From NCBI GenBank assembly GCA_900554645.1, contig USIE01000011.1, positions 1-34,993 of the forward strand: a stretch of 34,993 nt of DNA, written 5' to 3'. Below, one piece after another: positions 25,076 to 34,133 of this stretch (positions are counted from its first letter, which is position 1; every line of letters begins with the position of its first letter). Made by a program: the position numbers and the translations under genes. This DNA comes from an uncultured Collinsella sp. (GTDB lineage: Bacteria > Actinomycetota > Coriobacteriia > Coriobacteriales > Coriobacteriaceae). A model generated the notes under the pieces. The model had not been told where the DNA came from. It was given only the letters and a program-made list of their open reading frames with translations, and did not search any database.

Positions 25076-25948
25076 ATGACCGAAGATATCCCCCTTGAAA
25101 TCACTTCGAGTGGCATGGCCAATCTGCCCATATTCATCGCCGTCCTTATCGTGGCCGCCGTCGTCGTGCGCGTGTATTTTTCAATCAGACACAACGAAAA
25201 ACCGCCCATTGCCCGCGTCTTTTGGTGCGCGATGCTCCTCATCCCGCTCGGCATGGTAGCTGCATGGATTACGAATCAATTGCTCGTAAATGAGGACTGT
25301 TCCCTATGGGTCCTTTCTTATTCGGCGCTCGGTGCTGCCGCCGTCATACTTCTTGTCGAGCCCTTGGTTTCGGGACTTATCGACCAAACCGATCTTGCGA
25401 CGGGAACGGTTGCCTGTATTTGCCGCGACATCCTTGTCGTCGCCGCTGTTTCAGCGCTCTCGTTCGTTTCACTCGAAATTGCCTGCAACGAAACGTTCTA
25501 TCGCATTCCCGCCAACTCATTCGGGTTTTCCGTTGGGCTGCTCGCGACGGTTCTGCTCTCCCTTTATTTGCTGGGACAGCGTCATGGAGGAGTCATGGCC
25601 CTCGTGCCCGTCGTCTGTTGTACCCTTGGCATTGCCGAGCACTTCGTCATAACGTTTAAAGGCGAGGCCATCCTGCCGAGCGACATTTTGGCATTGGGCA
25701 CCGCAATGGAAGTAAGTGAGGGATATGAGTTCACCTTCACTGCAGGAATCGTAACCTCACTCGCCCTGCTGGAGATTTCCCTGGGGCTTCTTTCGCTTAT
25801 CCGACCGCGAAAGCTCCGTACGCCCGCCCATGTCTTCCCCGCAATCGCCGCTAACCTCTGCGCTTTTCTGCTAGTGACCGTTGTGGGGCTCTTGGGCTTT
25901 TCCAACATCGACTTGGAGCAGTCGCTGGATTTTGGATTTGACCGTTAG
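25076..25948 (+). CDS. Membrane half of an LtaS-like gene, cut by an amber codon
   Basis: The 290-aa product has about eight membrane spans (roughly 15-36, 46-68, 76-99, 103-130, 147-165, 170-190, 221-242, 252-276) and nothing else recognisable. It ends at TAG (25946-25948) just after the last span. The same frame then runs on open for 17 codons to an ATG at 26000 and through a full sulfatase-type catalytic domain. The ATG at 25076 has AGAGGA 6 nt upstream. Together the two halves match the layout of lipoteichoic-acid-synthase-like phosphotransferases. Alone this half would have no catalytic residues. Confidence 0.8.
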   Translation: MTEDIPLEITSSGMANLPIFIAVLIVAAVVVRVYFSIRHNEKPPIARVFWCAMLLIPLGMVAAWITNQLLVNEDCSLWVLSYSALGAAAVILLVEPLVSGLIDQTDLATGTVACICRDILVVAAVSALSFVSLEIACNETFYRIPANSFGFSVGLLATVLLSLYLLGQRHGGVMALVPVVCCTLGIAEHFVITFKGEAILPSDILALGTAMEVSEGYEFTFTAGIVTSLALLEISLGLLSLIRPRKLRTPAHVFPAIAANLCAFLLVTVVGLLGFSNIDLEQSLDFGFDR

Positions 25949-25999
25949 CAGCCCATCACCACGTATGCGTCTCAGGGTTTTATCACTTCGTTCACCGAA

Positions 26000-27229
26000 A
26001 TGGTCAACGAGTTGCCCATTGAAAAGCCCGAAGACTATACGCCCGATGAGGCGCAGAGCATCGAGCAGGAGCTCGCCGCCGCCTACGACAGCACGTATGG
26101 CTCGAGCGAGCAGCGCGCGGCGGCCGTTGCCCAGTTCAATGAAATCAAGCCGACGATTGTTGCCGTCATGAACGAGAGTTTTAGCGACCTTTCGTGCTTT
26201 GAGCAGCTCCAGGCGGCCGGGTACACCGGTCCCGCATTCTACAACTCGCTTCCCGACACACTTGTTCGCGGCACCATGCTCGCTTCGGTCACCGGTGGCG
26301 GAACGGCGAACTCCGAATTCGAATTTTTGACCGGAGCGACAACGGCCTTTGTCGGATTAGGCAAAATCCCCTATCAGCTGTATCAGATGAATGGCGTCAA
26401 CAGCCTGGCAAAGGACCTTAAAGAGCTCGGGTATACCACTACCGCTATGCACCCGCAAAACCCCGTCAACTACCATCGAGATAAAATCTATCAGCAGCTG
26501 GGTTTTGGAGACTTTCTTTCAATCGGCGATTTCGAAGGTGCGCCCTATTACCATGCCGGCGTATGCGACTACGCCACCTACGACAAGATACTCGACCTGC
26601 TCAGAACCGACGAAGCCCCGCAGTTCATCTTTGACGTCACGATGCAAAATCACGGCGGCTACGACTATGGCACCGTTCCCGCCGAAGAGCTGACAAACTA
26701 TTGGGTCGAGGGAGCCAGCGAGGGCGCCAATAGCGCGCTCAATACCTATCTCACCTGCATCAATGCATCCGACCGGGACCTCGAGTACTTTATCAACGAG
26801 CTCCGCAATATCGGCAGACCGGTTGTTCTTGTCTTTTTTGGCGACCATCAGCCGAGCGCCGCAACGACTCTCAACGACGAGCTGTACCCTCAGGAAGATA
26901 CGGCAAGCCACGCTTTCCGTATCTATCAGTCGACCTATTTCGTCTGGGCTAACTATGAAATCGCCGGCAATACCGAGCTCAACGTCTACGACACCGTCGG
27001 GGCAAACGAGATTGCAGCTATTACCCTTAATAAGATTGGCGCCCCGCTCACTGACTATCAAAAGGCCCTGCTTGCAACAAGGTCAGATGTGCCCACCATC
27101 AATGTCGCCGGCTATATTGGTGCCGACGGGCTGCGCTACGACTTGGAATCTGAAGACAGCCCATACGCCTCGACGATCGACAAGCTGCAGCGCATGCAAT
27201 ACCTCGAGTTCGCCAGCAAAGTTCAGTAA
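26000..27229 (+). CDS. Catalytic half of the LtaS-like gene
   Basis: From the first in-frame ATG after the amber codon this would be 409 aa. It holds the catalytic layout of LtaS-type enzymes: VMNESFSD with the metal-binding Glu (59 here, 367 in the joined frame), GGGTANSEFE with the nucleophile Thr (102; 410 joined), MQNHGG (216-220), and FFGDHQP with metal-binding Asp/His (282-283; 590-591 joined). These enzymes transfer phosphoglycerol or similar groups onto cell-envelope glycolipids outside the membrane. No ribosome site precedes the ATG, and there is no signal peptide. If made separately it would stay in the cytoplasm and be useless for that role. Confidence 0.8.
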   Translation: MVNELPIEKPEDYTPDEAQSIEQELAAAYDSTYGSSEQRAAAVAQFNEIKPTIVAVMNESFSDLSCFEQLQAAGYTGPAFYNSLPDTLVRGTMLASVTGGGTANSEFEFLTGATTAFVGLGKIPYQLYQMNGVNSLAKDLKELGYTTTAMHPQNPVNYHRDKIYQQLGFGDFLSIGDFEGAPYYHAGVCDYATYDKILDLLRTDEAPQFIFDVTMQNHGGYDYGTVPAEELTNYWVEGASEGANSALNTYLTCINASDRDLEYFINELRNIGRPVVLVFFGDHQPSAATTLNDELYPQEDTASHAFRIYQSTYFVWANYEIAGNTELNVYDTVGANEIAAITLNKIGAPLTDYQKALLATRSDVPTINVAGYIGADGLRYDLESEDSPYASTIDKLQRMQYLEFASKVQ

Positions 27230-27313
27230 GCCCGCCCATTCGCTTGGACCCATCGTATTGCAAGCACGCTCGGCCCAAATGCATCGCAAATGACTCCCGC
27301 TCGCAAACGAGGG

Positions 27314-27319
27314 TACAAT
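27314..27319 (+). promoter_or_regulatory. Candidate mrp -10 element
   Basis: TACAAT (5 of 6 consensus) lies 56 nt before the mrp ATG. The -35 is poor (TGACTC region). A small hairpin, GGGGC-TCCG-GCCCC, follows in the leader before the ribosome site. Confidence 0.45.
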
Positions 27320-27374
27320 GACGCTCGTGTCACACCGCGGGGCTCCGGCCCCAACATATACAAAGGAGTCAAAC

Positions 27375-28205
27375 ATGGGTTGCGAGCACGCACAGGCAGC
27401 CGGCGGGCAAACGTCGCCGTCGCAATTTGAGGAGAATACGCTGTCCGAGGTCAAGCGCGTTATCGCCGTGCTTTCCGGCAAGGGCGGCGTCGGCAAGTCA
27501 TTCGTCACCGGCGCCATCGCCACGGAGCTTTCCCGCCACGGTCACAAGGTCGGCGTCCTCGATGCCGATATTACCGGCCCCTCTATCCCTAAGATGTTCG
27601 GCATGAGCGGACGTCACGTCCATGCCCTCGGCAACCTTATGCTGCCCGAAATCTCCGAGCACGGCGTCAAGGTTATGAGCTCTAACCTGCTGCTCCAAAA
27701 CGAAACCGACCCCGTCCTCTGGCGCGGTCCGGTTATCGCGGGTGCCATCAGACAGTTCTGGAGCGAAACCTCATGGGGCCCCATCGACTACCTGCTGGTC
27801 GACATGCCTCCGGGAACGGGCGACGTCGCCCTCACGGTCTTCCAGTCGCTGCCCGTCGATGGCATCGTCATCGTCACGAGCCCGCAGGATCTGGTCTCGA
27901 TGATCGTCGCCAAGGCGGTCAACATGGCCGAGAAGATGAACGTCCCCATTCTGGGCATTGTCGAGAACATGAGCTATATCGAGTGCCCCGACTGCGGCAA
28001 GAAGATCGAGGTCTTTGGCAAAAGCAAGCTCCCCGAGGTCGCAGATCGCTATAACCTCGACATCTTGGGCCAGCTTCCCATTAATCCGGCACTCGCCGAG
28101 GCCTGCGATAAGGGCGAGGTCGAGACCGCGCTGCCCGATGGCATGTTGCCCAAGGCAGTCTCTGCCGTCGAGGCCATTACCCCGCACGAGACCGACGAGG
28201 CCTAA
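27375..28205 (+). CDS. mrp: Mrp/ApbC/NBP35-family Fe-S cluster carrier ATPase
   Basis: These P-loop proteins bind and hand over Fe-S clusters as dimers in the cytoplasm. From the ATG at 27375 (AAAGGAG 6 nt upstream) it is 276 aa. The deviant Walker A is GKGGVGKS (35-42), followed by LDADITGPSIPKMFG, VDMPPGTGD (142-150) and the cluster-binding CPDC (204-207). An N-terminal Cys and His (MGCEHA) may add ligands. A longer frame from 27318 would begin inside the promoter and is rejected. Its stop abuts the GTG of the next gene, so the two are coupled. Confidence 0.93.
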   Translation: MGCEHAQAAGGQTSPSQFEENTLSEVKRVIAVLSGKGGVGKSFVTGAIATELSRHGHKVGVLDADITGPSIPKMFGMSGRHVHALGNLMLPEISEHGVKVMSSNLLLQNETDPVLWRGPVIAGAIRQFWSETSWGPIDYLLVDMPPGTGDVALTVFQSLPVDGIVIVTSPQDLVSMIVAKAVNMAEKMNVPILGIVENMSYIECPDCGKKIEVFGKSKLPEVADRYNLDILGQLPINPALAEACDKGEVETALPDGMLPKAVSAVEAITPHETDEA

Positions 28206-29477
28206 GTGAACACGAGCGCCTTCTATGACGTCCTGGTAATCGGCGGCGGGGCTTCAGGCCTCGCCGCCGCCATTACGGCCGCACGCGCTGGCAAAAGCGT
28301 CTGCATCGTTGAGCGCGATGTCGCCTGCGGCCTTAAGCTCCTTGCGACCGGCAACGGCCGCTGCAACCTCTCCAACGAATCGATTGATCCTCAGCGGTAT
28401 AACCACCCCGCATTCGTCGAATCCGTCATGGGCCCCCAGCCCGAACAAGAGCTTATGGGTTTCTTCTCCTCGCTGGGCATCATGACAACCTCCGAGGAAG
28501 GCCGGCTGTACCCGCGCTCCCTTCGCGCCGAATCGGTGCGCGACGCACTTCTCAATGTTTGCAACCGCTTGGGTATCACCTTAATCTGCGGAGCCAACGT
28601 TGCCTCGGCACACAAAGCTTCCGAAGGCTGGGCACTCCAAATAGACCGTCCAGCGCGGGCGCTCAAGGCAAAAAAGCACGACGACCGAAAATCGGAGCTC
28701 CGCTCGCTTCGGAAAGCGCTCGCCGATGTCCCTCGCAAGAACGAGGCCCTGCAGGCACATGCCGTAATTATCGCCACGGGCGGCAACCCCACCGGTATCG
28801 CCGATACGTTTCGCCTCCCCCTCACTTCGCTGCGCCCCATCCTCTGCCCCGTATCGGCAACGGTCGTCGGCGATCGGGCGGCACTCAAGACGTTGGATGG
28901 CCTGCGCGTCCGCGCCCACTTGACGCTCGCCCGCAATCATAATGAGCTCTGGCACGAAGACGGTGAAGTCCTGTTTCGAGCCTTCGGTATCTCGGGCGTC
29001 GCTGTCTTCAACCTCTCCCGTCGTATCCAGCACGGCGATACGATCCTGCTCGACGTTTTCCCCGACCTCTCCAAAGACGAGATGCTCGATATGCTCAACC
29101 GGCGCGTTGAGCTGCTCGGTGGCTTTTCGCCCCACGATCCCCGCTGGTTCGATGGCATGCTTGCCCCGCAACTCTCCCGCGTCGTCTGCACGGCGTTCGA
29201 GCAGTGCCATCCTGGGTCGCACGATGTCATCCATCTGGTCTCGATCCTCAAGCACTTTAAGCTGCTCGTCGAGGGAACGGCAGAGGAGCGTTCGGCCCAG
29301 GTCACGCGCGGCGGCGTGCCCATCGAGAGCGTCTCAGCCCCCAGTCTCTGCGTGAGCAACGCGGCAGCCGCCCCACTTTACATCTGTGGCGAGGCGCTCG
29401 ATATCGATGCCGATTGTGGCGGCTTTAATCTTGCGTGGGCCTGGATCTCGGGCATTCGCACTGCAAGCAGTCTATAG
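28206..29477 (+). CDS. HI0933-like NAD(P)/FAD-dependent oxidoreductase (BaiN/RdsA family)
   Basis: The 423-aa flavoprotein starts at a GTG directly after the mrp TAA. It has the N-terminal dinucleotide fold VLVIGGGASGLAAA (9-22), the family motif LLATGNGRCNLSN (44-56), the ATGGNPTG segment, and a C-terminal CGEALDIDADCGGFNLAWAWISG that completes the FAD site. Members of this family include C. scindens BaiN, a proposed bile-acid reductase, and proteins of unknown role. There is no evidence here for a particular substrate. A Lys/Arg-rich insert near 150-180 (KAKKHDDRK) is unusual. Coupling to mrp suggests redox or Fe-S related work, but that is a guess. Confidence 0.88.
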   Translation: MNTSAFYDVLVIGGGASGLAAAITAARAGKSVCIVERDVACGLKLLATGNGRCNLSNESIDPQRYNHPAFVESVMGPQPEQELMGFFSSLGIMTTSEEGRLYPRSLRAESVRDALLNVCNRLGITLICGANVASAHKASEGWALQIDRPARALKAKKHDDRKSELRSLRKALADVPRKNEALQAHAVIIATGGNPTGIADTFRLPLTSLRPILCPVSATVVGDRAALKTLDGLRVRAHLTLARNHNELWHEDGEVLFRAFGISGVAVFNLSRRIQHGDTILLDVFPDLSKDEMLDMLNRRVELLGGFSPHDPRWFDGMLAPQLSRVVCTAFEQCHPGSHDVIHLVSILKHFKLLVEGTAEERSAQVTRGGVPIESVSAPSLCVSNAAAAPLYICGEALDIDADCGGFNLAWAWISGIRTASSL

Positions 29478-29487
29478 CCGCGCAGTC

Positions 29488-29493
29488 TATAAT
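29488..29493 (+). promoter_or_regulatory. Candidate -10 for the second flavoprotein gene
   Basis: A perfect TATAAT lies just after the stop of the preceding gene and 64 nt before the next ATG. The -35 region is poor (AAGCAG). A terminator hairpin lies between it and the gene. Confidence 0.35.
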
Positions 29494-29506
29494 CAAAACG
29501 CATTCG

Positions 29507-29539
29507 GGCCGTCTGGAACACCGGGCGGCCTCTTTCTTG
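29507..29539 (+). terminator. Terminator or attenuator between the two flavoprotein genes
   Basis: A 10-bp stem (29507-29516 with 29521-29530, loop AACA, two G-U pairs that suit the plus-strand RNA) is followed by TCTTTCTTG. It would end the mrp unit or weaken entry into the next gene, whose ribosome site lies directly after. Confidence 0.7.
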
Positions 29540-29556
29540 CATCTAAGGAGACCTTG

Positions 29557-31197
29557 ATGATCGAAATCACCCAAGTCCACGCGTCCCTCGATGAGGCTGG
29601 CGACGAGGATGCCTGCCTTACCGTTGGCAGACGTGCCGCCAAGCGAGCCCTGCGATGCAAGGATTCCCAGATTAAAGCCATCGAGCTCCATCGCAAGTCT
29701 ATCGACGCCCGTAAAAAGCGAGACGTCCATTTTATTTTGAGTTTTCGAGTTGAGCTGACAAGCCCCCGCCTTGAGCAGGAAGCAGTCGATAGCGTTGCCG
29801 AGCGCGACCGCTCGCGCATCCGCATGGTCGATGGCGCGGCGCCCTCATTCCCCTCCCCTGTCAACAATGCACCCAAGGAGCGTCCCGTTGTTGTCGGCGC
29901 CGGTTGCGCCGGCCTCTTTGCCGCCCTCACCCTTGCCGAGGCGGGCCTTAAACCTTTGCTTATCGAGCGTGGCGACCCAGCGCTTCGACGCTCGCAGACG
30001 ATCGATCTCTTTCTTAAGGAGCGCATCCTCGACCCCGAGAGCAATATCCAATTTGGCCTGGGCGGCGCGGGAACGTTCTCGGACGGCAAGCTCAACACGG
30101 GAACCAAGAACCCTGCCCATCGCCTGATTCTCGAGACCTTCGTTGAAGCGGGCGCACCCCGCGATATCCTGTGGGACGCCAAGCCGCACATTGGCTCCGA
30201 CATCCTTCCCACCGTCGTCACCAACATTTCCCAGCGCATCGAACAGCTCGGCGGAACCGTTCGCTATCGCACAAGGCTCGTCGATATTCGCACCGATACG
30301 TCCGGCGCCATCGCCGACATCGATGTTCAATCGCCCCAAGAAACCGCGGTCGAGACAATCGCTACAAAGCACCTCATTCTCGCCTGTGGCCATTCCGCTC
30401 GCGACGTATTCGAGCTTCTCAAAGAACATAACGTGGCCCTCGCTCAAAAGACCTTTGCCATGGGCGTGCGAATCGAACATCCGCAACACGACATCGACCG
30501 TGCGCAATATGGCCCTTCGGCGGGACACCCGGCGCTCGGGGCAGCTCCTTACAAACTAGTGGCCCATCTCCCCAACGATCGCAGCGTGTTCTCGTTTTGC
30601 ATGTGCCCCGGCGGGCAGGTTGTTGCCGCCTCCTCCGAGCAGGGCCATCTGTGTGTCAACGGCGCCAGTCTCAATGCCCGCGACGGGCGCAACGCCAATG
30701 CCGCCTTACTCGTTAACGTCACGCCCGACGACCTTCCCAGCGATGACCCGCTTGCGGGCATTGAACTCCAGCGTGCCTGTGAGCAGGCCGCCTATCGCCT
30801 GGGCGGCTCCAACTGGAACGCACCGGCACAGCTCGTCGGAGATTTCCTTGCTGGACGCGCCAGCACGGCACCCGGAAAGGTGAAGCCCACCTATCCACTT
30901 GGCGTGACCTGGACGGCAATCGACGACGCCCTTCCGCAGCATATCGTCGAATCGCTTCGTTTGGGAATTCCCTTGCTCGGCAAGAAGCTACGCGGCTACG
31001 ACCGCCCCGATGCAGTCCTCACCGGCGTGGAGACACGTTCGAGCTCACCTGTCACCGTTACCCGCGATCGAGCGTGCCACGCCACGTTGACCCCGGGCCT
31101 CTACCCTTGCGGCGAGGGTGCCGGATATGCCGGCGGCATTATGAGCGCCGCCACCGATGGCATTCGCTGCGCCGAAGCCCTGATTGCAGATCTCTAA
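29557..31197 (+). CDS. FAD-dependent dehydrogenase of COG2509 type, function unknown
   Basis: From the ATG at 29557 (AAGGAG 6 nt upstream) the protein is 546 aa. A frame starting 171 bp earlier lies inside the previous gene and the terminator, and is rejected. The first roughly 100 residues form the small conserved N-terminal domain of this family, ending in a FRVEL-type strand. The FAD fold follows with VVGAGCAGLFAAL, FGLGGAGTFSDGKLNTG, a middle LACGHSARDVFELL, and the C-terminal PCGEGAGYAGGIMSAATDG. The family is widespread in anaerobes; no reaction is established that I can name with certainty. It ends in a convergent terminator facing uvrB. Confidence 0.88.
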   Translation: MIEITQVHASLDEAGDEDACLTVGRRAAKRALRCKDSQIKAIELHRKSIDARKKRDVHFILSFRVELTSPRLEQEAVDSVAERDRSRIRMVDGAAPSFPSPVNNAPKERPVVVGAGCAGLFAALTLAEAGLKPLLIERGDPALRRSQTIDLFLKERILDPESNIQFGLGGAGTFSDGKLNTGTKNPAHRLILETFVEAGAPRDILWDAKPHIGSDILPTVVTNISQRIEQLGGTVRYRTRLVDIRTDTSGAIADIDVQSPQETAVETIATKHLILACGHSARDVFELLKEHNVALAQKTFAMGVRIEHPQHDIDRAQYGPSAGHPALGAAPYKLVAHLPNDRSVFSFCMCPGGQVVAASSEQGHLCVNGASLNARDGRNANAALLVNVTPDDLPSDDPLAGIELQRACEQAAYRLGGSNWNAPAQLVGDFLAGRASTAPGKVKPTYPLGVTWTAIDDALPQHIVESLRLGIPLLGKKLRGYDRPDAVLTGVETRSSSPVTVTRDRACHATLTPGLYPCGEGAGYAGGIMSAATDGIRCAEALIADL

Positions 31198-31223
31198 CTC
31201 GCGCACCCCAGCGCCGAAAGACT

Positions 31224-31255
31224 CAGGCCCGAGCCCCACAGGGAACTCGGGCCTG
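31224..31255. terminator. Bidirectional terminator between convergent genes
   Basis: A perfect 10-bp stem (31224-31233 with 31246-31255) lies between the flavoprotein stop and the uvrB stop. Plus-strand tail is TATGTTATTTCTT; minus-strand tail is AGTCTTTCG. It can serve both genes, better for the plus strand. Confidence 0.8.
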
Positions 31256-31259
31256 TATG

Positions 31260-33500
31260 TTATTTCTTAAACCGCGCGCCCTGGCGTTTTCTGCCCGATG
31301 CAAAGGTGGAACCTTTACGAGCCTGCGAACGCAAACGCTCGATCGTTTCGTCCTCAGACGCACCCTCGAGCATTGCCCGAATCTGAACGACGGCATCGCG
31401 CAGGCGGGCCGCTTCCTCAAAATCCATGGCGGCGGAGGCATTGCGCATGTCCTCCTCCATGGTCTCGACGATCCGCACGAGCTCGTCATGCGGCAGCCCT
31501 TCCAGCTGTTCGGCAAGCGTCTGCTCGGGTACCATCGTCTCCGGCGCGGCGCCCTCGCCGTTTTCGTCTGGCGTATAGAACGCACCGTGTCCCAGCGAAT
31601 CGCCCTTCGAGCGCCCCTTGGAGCCCACGGTCTTTTCGGCCTCGGCAATAAAGCTCGAGATATCGTTAATGGCCTTGCGAACCGTCTTAGGCACAATGCC
31701 ATGCTCTTCGTTATATGCCATCTGAATCTCGCGACGGCGCTGCGTCTCCTCGATGGCTTCTTTCATCGAATCGGTCACGACGTCCGCGTACATAATGACT
31801 TCGCCGTCGGCATTACGGGCCGCGCGGCCAATCGTCTGAATCAACGAACGGCGGTTGCGCAAAAAGCCTTCCTTATCCGCATCGAGAATCGCTACCAGCG
31901 AGACCTCGGGAAGGTCCAGACCCTCGCGGAGCAGGTTGATGCCAACGAGAACATCAATCTTTCCCTCGCGCAGTGTACGTAGGATCTCGACACGATCCAT
32001 CGTCGCCGTATCGGAGTGCATGTAATTAACCTTAATGCCGGCATCGAGCAGATGGTCGGTCAGGTCCTCTGCCATGCGTTTGGTCAGCGTCGTCACCAGT
32101 ACGCGCTCCTTACGGGCCACGCGCTCGCGAATCTCGTCCTCAAGGTCGTCAATCTGTCCGCGAACCGGACGCACGTCGATCTTGGGGTCGAGTAGACCGG
32201 TCGGACGAATAATCTGCTCGACGTCGTTCTGGCTGACGCGCAGCTCATAGTCGCCCGGCGTGGCCGAAACGTAGATGAACTGGGGAATCCTGGCCTCAAA
32301 CTCATCGAAACGAAGCGGTCGGTTATCGAGCGCCGAAGGCAGGCGGAAACCGTGTTCCACTAGCGTCACCTTACGCGAGCGGTCACCTTCGTGCATGCCG
32401 CGGATCTGCGGCACCGTCACATGGCTCTCGTCGATAATGCAAAGCATGTCCTTGGGAAAATAATCAATCAGGGTAAACGGCGGCTCGCCCGGCTTGCGCC
32501 CGTCCAGATGACGCGAGTAGTTCTCGATACCGTTGCAAAAGCCCATGGTCTCGAGCATCTCGAGATCATAATCGGTACGCTGCTGCAGACGCTGTGCCTC
32601 GAGTAGCTTGTCAGTCGCCTTGAGCTCGGCCACGCGCTTCTCGCATTCTTCACTGATCGATTTCAGAGCCGCCTTGACCTTGGGCTTCTCAGTTACGTAA
32701 TGCGAGGCCGGCCACACTGGAATAGCCTCGTACTCACGCAGCATCTCGCCGGTGACCTCGTCGATCTCGGCAATCAGCTCGACCTCGTCGCCAAAAAACT
32801 CAAACCGCAACGGATGCTCGGCATAGGGCGGATACACGTCGACGACATCGCCGCGCACGCGGAAGGTGCCGCGCGCCAGGTCATAGTCATTTCGATCGTA
32901 CTGGATATCGATGAGCGCATGGATAAAGTCATCGCGCTCGAGCGGTACCTTCTTGTCGACATTCGGTGCCAGACCCGCATAGTCCTCGGGGGAGCCAATA
33001 CCATAGATGCACGAAACCGATGCAACGACGATTACATCACGTCGAGAAAGCAGCGATGCGGTCGCCTGATGGCGCAACATTTCGACCTCTTCGTTGATCG
33101 AGGAATCCTTCTCGATATACGTATCGCTTTGCGGTACATACGCCTCGGGCTGATAGTAGTCGTAGTACGAAACGAAATAGACCACAGCGTTGTTGGGAAA
33201 GAACTCCTTGAGCTCGCTCGCGAGCTGAGCGGCGAGCGTTTTATTGGGAGCCATGACCAGCGTCGGCTTCCCCAGAGCTTCAATGGTCTTGGCCATCGTG
33301 AAGGTCTTGCCCGAACCAGTCACACCCAACAGAACCTGGTAGCGGTCTCCGTCCCTCACGCCCTGAACAAGCGACTCAATAGCCTTAGGCTGAGAACCTG
33401 CAGGCTCATAAGGAGATACGACCTTAAATGGCACCTCAGAGCCCTCAACGCCAAAACGTTTAAGCTCTCCGCCAACACGCTCTACTTCAAATTCCGCCAT
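31260..33500 (-). CDS. uvrB: Excinuclease ABC subunit B
   Basis: UvrB is the helicase-like damage verifier that receives DNA from UvrA and recruits UvrC. The 746-aa protein has Walker A GVTGSGKT (59-66), the beta-hairpin region [18 protein letters not shown] for Walker B, and motifs V/VI with [14 protein letters not shown] and QTIGRAARN. The C-terminal UVR domain ([22 protein letters not shown]) binds UvrC. It is longer than the usual 660-700 residues because of a loose linker of about 60 residues before the UVR domain and a basic tail. The ATG has TTAGGAG 5 nt upstream. A TATACT hexamer (complement of 33526-33531) may be its -10. It follows the transglycosylase gene by 51 bp. Confidence 0.97.
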   Translation of the reverse strand: MAEFEVERVGGELKRFGVEGSEVPFKVVSPYEPAGSQPKAIESLVQGVRDGDRYQVLLGVTGSGKTFTMAKTIEALGKPTLVMAPNKTLAAQLASELKEFFPNNAVVYFVSYYDYYQPEAYVPQSDTYIEKDSSINEEVEMLRHQATASLLSRRDVIVVASVSCIYGIGSPEDYAGLAPNVDKKVPLERDDFIHALIDIQYDRNDYDLARGTFRVRGDVVDVYPPYAEHPLRFEFFGDEVELIAEIDEVTGEMLREYEAIPVWPASHYVTEKPKVKAALKSISEECEKRVAELKATDKLLEAQRLQQRTDYDLEMLETMGFCNGIENYSRHLDGRKPGEPPFTLIDYFPKDMLCIIDESHVTVPQIRGMHEGDRSRKVTLVEHGFRLPSALDNRPLRFDEFEARIPQFIYVSATPGDYELRVSQNDVEQIIRPTGLLDPKIDVRPVRGQIDDLEDEIRERVARKERVLVTTLTKRMAEDLTDHLLDAGIKVNYMHSDTATMDRVEILRTLREGKIDVLVGINLLREGLDLPEVSLVAILDADKEGFLRNRRSLIQTIGRAARNADGEVIMYADVVTDSMKEAIEETQRRREIQMAYNEEHGIVPKTVRKAINDISSFIAEAEKTVGSKGRSKGDSLGHGAFYTPDENGEGAAPETMVPEQTLAEQLEGLPHDELVRIVETMEEDMRNASAAMDFEEAARLRDAVVQIRAMLEGASEDETIERLRSQARKGSTFASGRKRQGARFKK

Positions 33501-33551
33501 GGATACTCCTAACTCATATATCTGCAGTATACGCAGGCGGCAGGTATAGTC

Positions 33552-34133
33552 CTATACGAACTGATCGGGATAGAGGGTCTTGTAGCGAACCCAAGCGTTA
33601 TTGACGCGAATCAGATACGCTTGAGTCTCGGGAAAGGTGATCGCATTATGCAACGACGTGCTCTGTTGCGCCCATCCGTCGACATTACCCATGCCGGCGT
33701 TATAGGCGGCAATGGCACTATCCGTCGACCCGTTGAAATAGGTTAAAAGGTACGAGAGATACGCACAGCCAAATTCGATGTTCGTAGCCGGATCATTAAG
33801 GTTGTCAGCCGAATACTCACCACCGTCGACAAGGCCCTTGGCGATCATATCCTGGGCTGTCTCGGGCATCAGTTGCATCAATCCCTGAGCACCCTGATTC
33901 GACTCGGCCTCGGGATCCCAATTCGATTCCGACTTAATGACAGCACACACCAGATATGGATCGAGGTTATGCGAAATGCTCGATTGCTTCACGTACGCCT
34001 CATAGTCAATCGGATACAGCGGCTTAAAGAAGGCGGCAGGAGCACACGAGTAGACGAGCGAAATAAGGCCGAAGACGAACACAACGGCAAGTGGCGCCAC
34101 GCGATACCACGTAAAGAAACGTGCCTTAGGCAT
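33552..34133 (-). CDS. Membrane-anchored lytic transglycosylase (SLT domain)
   Basis: It cleaves peptidoglycan glycan strands outside the membrane. The 193-aa protein has an N-terminal signal anchor (about 12-29) ending in VYSC, which might be an imperfect lipobox at Cys30. The SLT domain follows: IKSESNWDP with the catalytic Glu69, QGLMQLMP (about 83-90), and AYNAGMGNVDGW. It is compact, like E. coli EmtA or Bacillus CwlQ-type enzymes. Its ATG overlaps the coaE stop by 8 bp, so the two are coupled. Confidence 0.92.
   Translation of the reverse strand: MPKARFFTWYRVAPLAVVFVFGLISLVYSCAPAAFFKPLYPIDYEAYVKQSSISHNLDPYLVCAVIKSESNWDPEAESNQGAQGLMQLMPETAQDMIAKGLVDGGEYSADNLNDPATNIEFGCAYLSYLLTYFNGSTDSAIAAYNAGMGNVDGWAQQSTSLHNAITFPETQAYLIRVNNAWVRYKTLYPDQFV

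Larger units (their letters stand above)
25076..27229 (+). pseudogene. LtaS-like phosphoglycerol transferase/sulfatase-fold gene with internal TAG
   Basis: Read as one frame, this 717-position gene encodes a membrane domain, a short linker and an extracytoplasmic alkaline-phosphatase-superfamily domain (COG1368/LtaS type). Codon 291 is TAG. A single-base change (for example TGG or CAG to TAG) would explain it. There is no frameshift and the downstream half shows no decay, so the mutation is recent, or is read through, or is an error in the sequence. Confidence 0.8.

Noticed and set aside
27318..27374. Longer N-terminus for mrp starting at 27318
   Set aside because: The ATG would overlap the -10 hexamer, the added residues are not family-like, and the later ATG has a strong AAAGGAG site.
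29386..29556. Longer N-terminus for the second flavoprotein
   Set aside because: It would lie inside the previous gene and across a terminator hairpin; the ATG at 29557 has AAGGAG at good spacing.
33556..33569. LexA box upstream of uvrB
   Set aside because: Only one half-site (CGAAC) is present; the second half does not match.
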